A stretch of DNA of 64,000 nucleotides from Adineta steineri (lineage: Eukaryota; Rotifera; Eurotatoria; Adinetida; Adinetidae): positions 248,001 through 312,000 of the forward strand of contig CAJNOI010000091.1 of assembly GCA_905250115.1 (NCBI GenBank), in the 5' to 3' direction. This document shows positions 56,195-64,000 of the stretch, piece by piece. Made by a program: the position numbers and the translations under genes. The notes under the pieces were generated by a model that did no database searches, was not told the DNA's origin, and worked only from the letters and a program-made list of their open reading frames with translations. Numbering within the stretch: position 1 is the first letter of the stretch; each line of letters opens with the position of its first letter.

Positions 56195-58460
56195 TTACAC
56201 TTCAAAACGAATATTATCTCTATCAACAAGAGTCGATTGTACAGGAATTCGTCCATTAATTGAATTTGTCTCATTACGAGCAAATGATGATATTGGTGGT
56301 GGAGAAATAAATGTTCGATATTTTGGTGATTGTATATCTCCTTGATTTATAACAGGTGGAACATCAATCAATGATGATGATGTTGTTGATGATAATGTTG
56401 TTATTGTTTTTTCTTCAAATTGTCTTATTCTTCCCATAAGTTCAATAAATGTTGGTCGTTGATCGCTAATTTCTTCCCAACATGAACACATCAATGCATA
56501 AATACGTTTTGGACAATTTATTGGACATGTTAATAATTTTCTATCACGTATCATTTCAATAACTTCTGGATTTGTTCGTCCATAATATGGTTGTGTACCA
56601 TATGAAAACATTTCCCAAAGTAATACACCAAATGACCATACGTCAGACATTTCTGTATATATACCTGATAATAATGATTCAATTGCCATCCATCGAACAG
56701 GTAATGAACGATTTGCTATTTTGTAATAATCGGAATCATATTTCGTACGATAACGTGCTATATTTGATATTTTCACATCCATGTGTTCGGAAATAAGAAT
56801 ATTTTTAGCTGATAAATCATTGTGAACAAAATTTTTCTCTGTTAAATAAATCATTCCAGATAAAATTTGTATTGATATATAAAGATAATCATTTAAATCA
56901 CGTTGTTGATATAATGTTGTTGAACGTTGTAATAAATATTCATGTAAATCACCATCATTTAAACGTTCATAGATCATTAATGAAAGAGCATTTTGAGGTT
57001 GAACACATATACCAAGTAAACATGAGATATTTATATGACGTATATGACGGAAAACTAGAACGAAAGAACATTAGTGAATGAAAAGAAAGAAAAAATTCAT
57101 TCTCATACTTTCAATTTCACGTGCATATTCTTCACGATTTTGTTGTGTTGCATAATCGATTTGTAAAGTTTTTATTAGACATTTATTTGCATTATCAATT
57201 AATTCACCTTTATAGATTTTTCCATATTCTCCTACAAAAACAAAATATATATGAATTTTTTCTTTTGTTGATTTTATTTTTCATACCGTCGCCAATTTCT
57301 TGAAGAAATCGAATATTTGTAAATGAAATTTCGGAAAGTGAAGGACCAGGTAAAGGTAAATGAATAATTGGACGTTTTGTTTCATTTTTAAGTAATGTTT
57401 GTCGAAGATATGTATTTGTAAAATTTGTATTTGTCGATGATGATGATGAAGGTATAATATGATGTTGATTTTGTTTTATATTATGTGTTGTTATTGATGA
57501 ACGAAATGGTGATGATGTAACTGTATTGACAAGATGAGAAGTTTTCTTAATTGGTGTTGATGTTGATGAACAAGATGATAAATGACTATTATTATTTCTC
57601 TGATGACAACACCAACAAAAAAATAACATTAGAAAACATATAAGTGCAACAGGAATTAAAATGCTTAATAAAACTATAAGTAATGATGTCGATGATGAAG
57701 ATGATGATGGTGGTCGATTAATTATTGTACGAGTATTTGATGATGAATCTAAATTGAATGAATAATATTATAATAGTAGAAACAAATAAAAATTCTTATA
57801 ATTAAAGACTATTTCTCTACTTATTGTCATCGAATACAAAATGATGCAATCATTTCTATCAATCAATAGATAGAAAGTATTGGGTGGTGTTTCTTTACGT
57901 TTAAAATCTACTATATAATTAAATTGAACAGATGTGTTCTTATTCAATGTCGTATATTAACATCTCTACAATCTATCAAGACATAATAATTATATATATG
58001 CACCATTAATATCATTAAAAAGAACTTTTATTTTATTTAAATGATTGCCAGGTTTGGTCGAAATATTAAATAAAGACAAAATCATCTTTTTCGGACATAC
58101 ACTATGTTTTATCTAGCGGGTGGGCTGAGTGGGCGGCGCCCATCCAAAACGCGAGACTTAGATAAAGCGCCCACCTCGAATTTTCATTTCGCCCATCCCT
58201 TTAGAATTCTGAGTTCAAATCTTACTATTTTGACGATTTGATATAATTTGATCGAAATTAATACATGATGATTCATCACTTGTCGGTGGTAAATTTTCAC
58301 ATGTTGGTATATTTTGTAAAATTTGTACTAGAAAATAAAATTTAATTGTTTTTTGTTATTTTTGTTTGTTAAATATTAACTTACGATTTGAATATGTTTG
58401 TTGTTGATAAGAAAATAAATTTTTACATGCATGATTTTGAAAATAATTACATGAATGTCG
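56195..58460 (-). CDS. ROR: ROR-type receptor with degenerate kinase, 5' end missing
   Basis: Wnt-binding receptor tyrosine kinase-like protein. The readable part begins inside a Frizzled-type Cys-rich domain (CNYFQNHACKNLF; PTCENLPPTSDESSCINFD), then passes directly to a membrane segment (LIVLLSILIPVALICFLMLF) and the kinase. No kringle exon is visible. The kinase has a Gly loop (GDGEYGKIYKG), the Lys (CLIKTL), the alpha-C Glu (YAREIE), and a catalytic loop FVHNDLSAKNIL (ROR: FVHKDL). The DLG/DFG triplet is NIA (VKISNIARY), so the Mg-binding Asp is lost. DYYKIANRSLPVRWM and FSYGTQPYYGRTNPEVIEMI are ROR-specific matches. The tail of about 70 residues is Ser/Pro-rich. The 5' exons fall in or beyond the gap at 58461. 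Six or so exons are visible. Confidence 0.87.
58106..58196. repeat. GGGTGGGC-type dispersed repeat, copy 2
   Basis: Inside a ROR intron (about 57749-58230). The left part is gcgggtgggctgagtgggcg and the right part has gcgcccacctcgaattttca then ttcgcccatccc. The arms are inverted relative to each other, and the unit is related to the repeat at 48950-49050. Confidence 0.55.
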
Positions 58461-58560
58461 NNNNNNNNNNNNNNNNNNNNNNNNNNNNNNNNNNNNNNNN
58501 NNNNNNNNNNNNNNNNNNNNNNNNNNNNNNNNNNNNNNNNNNNNNNNNNNNNNNNNNNNN
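58461..58560. other. Assembly gap (100 N)
   Basis: Undetermined bases between the ROR Frizzled-domain exon and the 3' part of a 5S rRNA gene. Repetitive 5S clusters commonly break assemblies. Confidence 0.95.
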
Positions 58561-58603
58561 ACTTGGATGGGTGACCGCCTGGGAATACCGAGTGTCGTAA
58601 CCT
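58561..58603 (+). rRNA. 5S rRNA: 5S ribosomal RNA, 3' end (5' part in the gap)
   Basis: The bases right after the gap read acttggatgggtgaccgcct then gggaataccgagtgtcgtaa, matching the universal 3' third of eukaryotic 5S rRNA (loop E and helix IV/V region). A T-run (cctttttg, about 58601-58607), the RNA polymerase III terminator, follows at the right place. About 43 of roughly 120 nucleotides are present. The promoter boxes A and C would lie in the gap. Confidence 0.9.
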
Positions 58604-58997
58604 TTTTGTTTCTTTTTTTATTATACTTCATAAGAACAGATTGGAAAATCATCTAAATCACATGTTTTTGTATTCCAGTGTTATTATTTATGTGTCGAGT
58701 CATCTTTAGCTATGAAATCATTAGACAAATTCGATATTATTCAAACATTCTATTATAATGAAAGAAATATATCCAAAACAATTTGTAGGAACGTTCAAAT
58801 ATTAATAATTATCGTTCAATTTATCATCTACCTTATCTACTAAAAAATATATCAATGAATGATAATACTAAATTGTGTTGTGATATTAAAATTATTGAGT
58901 CGATAAAAAGAAGAGTTCGGTGGTATGAGTGTTTTATTTCATTTATTTTTTTGCTACAAAAATCACTAGCAAATAGAAAACAATACTGTTTTTGTCT
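58604..58997. other. Spacer, no gene seen
   Basis: AT-rich DNA between the 5S fragment and TOMM7. No exon encoding the missing ROR N-terminus (Ig domain, signal peptide) can be found here. Confidence 0.5.
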
Positions 58998-59207
58998 TTA
59001 ACCAATTGGTAATAAACTGAGTAATGAAAATTCCGGTGTACCTGGATCAGGTCCAAGTTTAAATCCCAAATAGATTACAAGTGGTATGAAACCATAATAA
59101 ACTGCATATGGACTATAGCCAACCACTGATTTAAGACGTCGTTTGATATCATCTGTTGATTTCTTGCCACCACCACGAGATGGTGCATTGGATGATTTTG
59201 CGAACAT
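58998..59207 (-). CDS. TOMM7: Mitochondrial import receptor subunit TOM7
   Basis: A 69-residue subunit of the outer-membrane TOM translocase that modulates complex stability and PINK1 retention in animals. The C-terminal half is diagnostic: YYGFIPLVIYLGFKLGPDPG followed by TPEFSLLSLLP, nearly the animal TOM7 tail-anchor and Pro-rich end. The N-terminus is basic and slightly longer than usual (MFAKSSNAPSRGGGKKSTDD). Single exon. An acceptor-like cttgtag lies 14 bases before the ATG. It lies downstream of CPEB on the same strand. Confidence 0.92.
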   Translation of the reverse strand: MFAKSSNAPSRGGGKKSTDDIKRRLKSVVGYSPYAVYYGFIPLVIYLGFKLGPDPGTPEFSLLSLLPIG

Positions 59208-60640
59208 TATCTTTTTTGAATCTACAAGTATATTCGAAAATTTATTTCTTTATCTTCTAACCTCAAAAATTTATCTCTTAATATTTCATATGAAAAAGAA
59301 TAAAATAATTGATTAATAAATTTTCTTTTGGATTCTCTTGATTTTTATTCCAACAAAAAGAAAAAAAAAGAAATAGGTAGTAATAGTTCAGCACAACAAA
59401 AAAGTACGAATTAAAAAAAATGACAACAATCAATGATGGATCATCAAGCGATAGAGAAAGAGACAAAAGACCAACGAATGTGTGTAATATATAAAAAAAA
59501 TGAGACAAGAAAACAAAAAATGAAGAGAGAAGTATAAGAAAGGTTCCACAAACATACACACAAGCGTTTGGTTAATAGAAGAAGAAGAAGAAGAAGAAGA
59601 AGAAGAGAAAAAAAAAGAAGAAGATCTGCGCGCCAGATTGCCTGTTTTATTTGAAGGTACAAAATATGGAGAGAGCAACTCCACCGGAAAGTTGTGCTCT
59701 TTCTCAAATCATATGTTATTTTTTCTTCACGACCTAAATAACGATGATAATATGATGATACAATAAAAAATAAATAAACAAAAAATATAATCGAATATCA
59801 AAAGAAAGAGCAAAAAAGAAGAATGTATTGATGATGAACATGTTAAATAATGACAACAACAAACAACAACAACGAGAATGCTGCCCCACCATAGAGAAAT
59901 GACAAAACAAAAGCTGAGATGAATGACGAAAGAGAGAGAGAGAAAAAAATCATACAAAATAAAACTTGTGTACAAAATAAACGGAAAACACAAAGAAACA
60001 AATAAGAGCAAAACCAAAAAAAAAACAAAAAAGAAATCTTCAAATGATTCTTTTTCTTCAAATATGTGTTTTTTTTCTTTATCAAGAAGAAAAAAAATTG
60101 CTCAAGATATCATCATTCACCAATCACACAAGCACAAAACAATCATCAAATAATCTTTCAGAAAAAGAAAAAAAAACACCACCATACACATCATATTCGA
60201 CTTATAAGCCAATATATGTAGAAAGATTGCACAAAAAAAACCGAAAAGTGTTAATAAGCGCTCTATAGGTTTTTTCTAAAGTAATTATCAGAGAGAAAAA
60301 AGTACGAGATCATCCAACGACTTATCCTCCACAATGAAAGAGGTGAAATAAAAGACTAACAACATTTATTCGAAATGCGCTAGGTCTTACGAAAAAACAA
60401 ATAAAGAAAAAACATAGGCGCAAAAATGTTCACAAGAAGGAGGAGAAAAAAAGAAGAAGAAGAAGAAGAGAAATTTACACAAAACAGGAGTAGAAAAATC
60501 ATGTGTGATACAACATAGGAAAATAAACAAAACAAGAAAACAAAAAAGAGTTAGAGAACAAGAATGATAATAATCAAATAACAACATTGACGGAAAAAAA
60601 AAGAAATCTGGTCATGAAAATTTTTTTTTTTCATTTTTTT
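59208..60640. other. Long low-complexity region, probably CPEB 3' UTR
   Basis: Purine-rich on the plus strand, with gaagaagaag microsatellites (59577-59620, 60441-60470) and many poly-A and poly-T tracts. Its position after the CPEB stop codon and before TOMM7 suggests a long 3' untranslated region, common for regulated mRNAs. Open frames here are simple-repeat artefacts. Confidence 0.5.
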
Positions 60641-63375
60641 TTACCAACGAAATGGTAATGTACGTGGACGATCAGCGCCTTCTTTTACCAATGGTTTATG
60701 ATATTCTCGACCAGCACGTGCATGAATGGATGCCCAACATGTTTCACAATAATATTGTAAGCATGTTACATTAGCACAAAAAAATGGAGCAAATTTTCCA
60801 CCACAACGTGCACCAGCACATTCATCGCATAATTGATCATCAAGAACATATGGTTTAACTTCCACCTAAATAAATCAATTTCTTATTCTTTTTCTTAAAG
60901 CAATCTCAACATTTCCGGAAAAAATACAATAGGTGTAAATCCCAAGACAGATTTCATCTACTCTTATATGCGCGCGCAATCAAACCCAAATATATTGTCA
61001 ATTATTTATTCATCATCTATTTTACATATTAATCAATACAATCATTTTTTTTCCTTATTCAATATAATATAAAAAAACTAGAGATGATTAAGATTCTATC
61101 TAACAAAGGACATGAAACTCAGGTCGTGTAGAAGATATTTAAAATAAAACATACTCGTTTATCAATATCACCATGTTGTAATTGTACAAAACGAGCTGAT
61201 ATTGCAGCAATATAACTTTGTTGATTGGAAAAAGCTACACGACCAGCACCTTTAGGATATTTTAATTCGGGATCAGTATCAATACCAGCATAACAAACAC
61301 CACCATATAATCGATCCATAATCATTGCTAATTCAACTATAATAAAATTAAATAAAAAAATGAATTAATTAATATACATGAAGATGTATATTACCTGCAC
61401 GTAATGGACGTGGTACACCACCGACAAATATTGTTTTTCTTGGATCAAGTGGTTGAGAACCATCCATAACAAAATCCGAATCAGCTAAAAGCCATGGGCG
61501 TATTTGTACAGCTTTATCTTTCATACTTGGACTTGATACACACATATAAAGTTTGGAATCATCAATAACACATTCATCAATTAATTCTTGTACAGAACGT
61601 TCATATGTAAATATTAAAAAAGCATAACCTTTTGGAGGAAAATAAGATTTGCTTTCTTGTTTATGTGGCCAATCAACAATTAATGGACCAAATCGTTGAA
61701 AATGTGCAATAATTTCCTCTATTTAATAAAATAAAATTATTTTTTTAGAAAAAAAGGAATTTAATTCTTACCTTCATCAATATCAGGTGGTAAACCACCA
61801 ACAAAAACTTTACGTGAAAAACGTTCTTCTTTATTCATATCCATTTGCATTGCACGTGGTGAACCAAATAAACCTGATGATGATGACGGTCCACCACCAC
61901 CGCCACCAACTGATATTAAACTTTCTGTATCAAGTATACTTCCCATTCCACTATCATCACTATAAACACGTTTAACACCATCTGATGAAACATTTCTCAT
62001 CATATCCATTATCTGTTGAAATGAATTCATATCATATGCATCATTCGATTGAAAATTTTGTTCAATATCATTTCCATTCATAATATGTGGAGGTGGTGGA
62101 GGAGGTGATTGTCCATTTTGTGTTTGAATAAAATTTGTCATGATAGGTGTACGTTGAAGTTGATTTGATAATGATTGAATATTATTATATTTATTTTGAT
62201 TTGTTATTGATGTTGTTGGAAGAAATGGAAAGAAATTATTTTGTGTTGTTAATGATGATGTTTTCTTTGTTTGAGACATTGGAAGATTTCCATTTCCAAG
62301 CATTAATGTTTGATTTAAATTATTATTTGTTGTATTACCATTACCTATTGGATTTGTTAATGATGGTACAGGACGACGAGATCTAATAAAATAATTAAAA
62401 ATATTGTTTGCTCTTTTTTTTCTTTTTAGAAATTAAACTTACGATGTCGCAGGAAATCCATGTGGAATAGATGTATTATTCCATGATGGTGATGGTGGTT
62501 GTTGTTGTTGTTGTTGTTGTATATGTGATGATGGCATCGAAAGATTTGTTTGTTGAAATTGACTGTTCCATAATGGTGATGGAATTGCCGTTCGTCCATT
62601 TAATGGTGGTGCTGGTTGAGTTGGAGGAGCTGATATACCATTACGAATTGCTTGTGTAGAAAAATTATGTGATGCTGTTATTGGTCTCCTTTGTATTGCC
62701 TGAAAAAATAAAACGAAATAAAAATTATTGAAAAAAGAAAATATCAAATCTTACTTGTTGATAAGATAATTGTTGTTGTTGCTGCTGCTGCTGCTGCTGT
62801 TGTTGTTGTTGTTGTTGTTGCTGCATGGCCATAAGTGGTGGTGGTGGTGTTGTAGTTGTTTGTGGTGAAAACATACGACCTCCATTGTGTACATCGAATG
62901 TATGATCACCGGAGGCACCACTCAGTGGATCAATAATATTACTCCATGATGAACCTTGGAATGTAGCCTGAAGATCAGGAAGTACACCGTTTTGATAATT
63001 ATTTGATGTTAATTTTCCATCATTAATAATTCCATTTCCATTGGTATTTAATTGTTGTTGTTGTTGTTGATGATGATGATGATCATTACCATTAACTGTA
63101 ACTGGTGATGATGATGTTGGAGTAGTTGATGTACTATTGCCTGTATTTGCATTAAGTACGAGTTTTGTGTTCGAGCTTTCGGTACTCATTGGATTATACG
63201 AATACCAGCTCGATGAGAGGAAAGACCTAGAAAAAACGAGATCAAAATAAAATAGAAATATTTTTGAAATTAATAGAAAACAAAAAGAAAACTTTTTTTG
63301 TTATAAAGTGACTTAAAAATACCTGGTAGAAATCGCCGGTACTGCGGCTGAAGAAGCCGTAGCCAACGAATACAT
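60641..63375 (-). CDS. CPEB: CPEB2-4/Orb2-type cytoplasmic polyadenylation element-binding protein
   Basis: RNA-binding regulator of mRNA polyadenylation and translation, about 700 residues. The N-terminal half is low complexity: His/Gln runs, a polyglutamine of 18 or more residues (about 62765-62825), a second Gln-Pro stretch, and a poly-Gly/Ser block. The C-terminal half is conserved: RRM1 starts RKVFVGGLPPDIDE, RRM2 starts KTIFVGGVPRPLRAVELAMI with LYGGVCYAGIDTDPELKYPK, and the zinc-binding ZZ domain has LCDECAGARCGGKFAPFFC and YYCETCWASIHARAGREYH. Match is to CPEB2-4 rather than CPEB1. The ATG at 63189 is the conventional start, but an upstream exon (63375-63323; MYSLATASSAAVPAIST) joins in frame through an exon starting at 63226, extending the protein by 30 residues. 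About seven exons. Confidence 0.93.
62765..62825 (-). repeat. Polyglutamine-coding CAG/CAA tract
   Basis: A mixed CAA and CAG run, with about six CAG in the centre, encoding at least 18 Gln in the CPEB N-terminus. Mixed codons favour stability of the tract at DNA level. Confidence 0.85.
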
Positions 63376-64000
63376 TATAATATAAGATATGTGATTAAAA
63401 AAAACGGTTTTTTCAAAAAAGATCACTGATATAAATCGTTTTTCATTATCGATATGGCGCGTGTTGTATTAGATTCTTAATGAATTTCTTTTGTTTTTAG
63501 GTTACTAAGAAGGTCACAAATGATTATTTTAAGCTAAGACAAAATCTGACAACAAAGTGAGAAATCATTTCGACCGACATATACGACGACAAATAGTATA
63601 GTCTTGTGTATACGTACGTATGCACGCTACACAATCATAAGAGAGTGAAAGAGAGCGATTGAACTACGACGACAACATTGTTTGCACATGCGTCTCGTCG
63701 ACGGTTTTTTTCTCTTCCGAGAGTAAGAAGAAGAAGAAGAATAAGAAGAAGAAAAAAAAAAAGATGTTCTCTATAAATGACAATAGGAGGGAAAGAGAGA
63801 AAATGGTTGTTGAGCGTGCATACGACATTGATGACCTACCCTCACTCACCATCTACACACACACACACACATCTATATATATATAAATATATATATAAGG
63901 ATCGAATTGCAGAGAAACAGACACACTATTGATTCTGATCGTCGTCTTCCTTTTTCTGTCTCTTTTTTTTTGTATCCGTTGCTTTTTCAATCAGCAACAT
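63376..64000. promoter_or_regulatory. CPEB upstream region
   Basis: Presumed promoter and 5' UTR of CPEB. It contains a purine microsatellite (about 63727-63762), a (CA)n run (about 63855-63872) and (TA)n. No other gene is visible before the window ends. Confidence 0.45.

Noticed and set aside
58160..58240. Possible tRNA because of gagttcaaatc resembling a B box
   Set aside because: No A box or cloverleaf can be formed; the region is the GGGTGGGC repeat and its flank.
59278..60268. Several 70-100 codon frames on both strands
   Set aside because: All are translations of GAA/CTT and poly-A/T tracts with Phe/Leu/Lys-only composition, in a probable 3' UTR.
1..64000. CRISPR arrays, bacterial operons, rRNA operons or a complete transposase/reverse transcriptase gene
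   Set aside because: None seen; the only RNA gene is the 5S fragment, and the mobile DNA found is non-autonomous.

Overview
The window is animal nuclear DNA. It is AT-rich (roughly 30% GC by eye), with many small introns of about 45-70 bases, tightly packed genes on both strands, and conserved metazoan proteins with diverged sequences. I favour a bdelloid rotifer (Rotaria- or Adineta-like). The reasons are the gene density and intron size, short arrays of a TGTGGG/TGAGGG-type hexamer (TGTGGG is the described bdelloid telomere repeat), and splice-acceptor-like signals directly before many start codons, as expected where spliced-leader trans-splicing operates. The organism assignment is inference. 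Three assembly gaps are present: 13559-13658, 46845-46854 and 58461-58560.

Layout. 0-10.5 kb: PUDP-like phosphatase (-, runs off the left edge), zinc transporter ZIP11 (-), transcription elongation regulator TCERG1 (+) and class I fructose-bisphosphate aldolase (-). 12-22 kb: an intronless arrestin-like gene (+), a telomere-like minisatellite beside a gap, a TRPA-type ankyrin channel (+) and an orphan membrane protein (-). 23-32 kb (-): an insulin-like peptide, then a head-to-tail run in transcription order CNOT11 > coiled-coil orphan > DPH1 > Fos-like bZIP, separated by only about 202, 60 and 86 bases. 32.6-37.2 kb (+): ARIH1, a 0.5 kb foldback element, and a two-domain small heat-shock gene with a perfect heat-shock element. 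37.4-44.7 kb (-): EXOC1 > V-ATPase subunit d > PSMB3, again closely spaced. 45.5-51 kb (-): a tetraspanin cut by a gap and a protocadherin. 54.3 kb (+): an intronless GGCT-like protein. 56-58.5 kb (-): a ROR-type receptor with a degenerate kinase, ending in a gap, with the 3' end of a 5S rRNA gene on the far side. 59-63.4 kb (-): TOMM7 and a polyQ CPEB/Orb2-like RNA-binding protein.

Most genes are unrelated housekeeping or signalling genes. Shared organisation lies in the two minus-strand tandem blocks, which look like candidate polycistronic units. Non-coding novelty lies in several small foldback/MITE-like families in introns and intergenic DNA: one has 18-bp perfect terminal repeats and a 6-bp target duplication, and another carries telomere-like hexamers in its arms.

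The most notable item is a two-exon insulin-superfamily gene at 23254-23645. Its A chain lies in a separate 74-base exon and is recognisable only after splicing. Gene ranges below include introns. Exon borders were placed by eye from GT/AG signals, reading phase and family resemblance.
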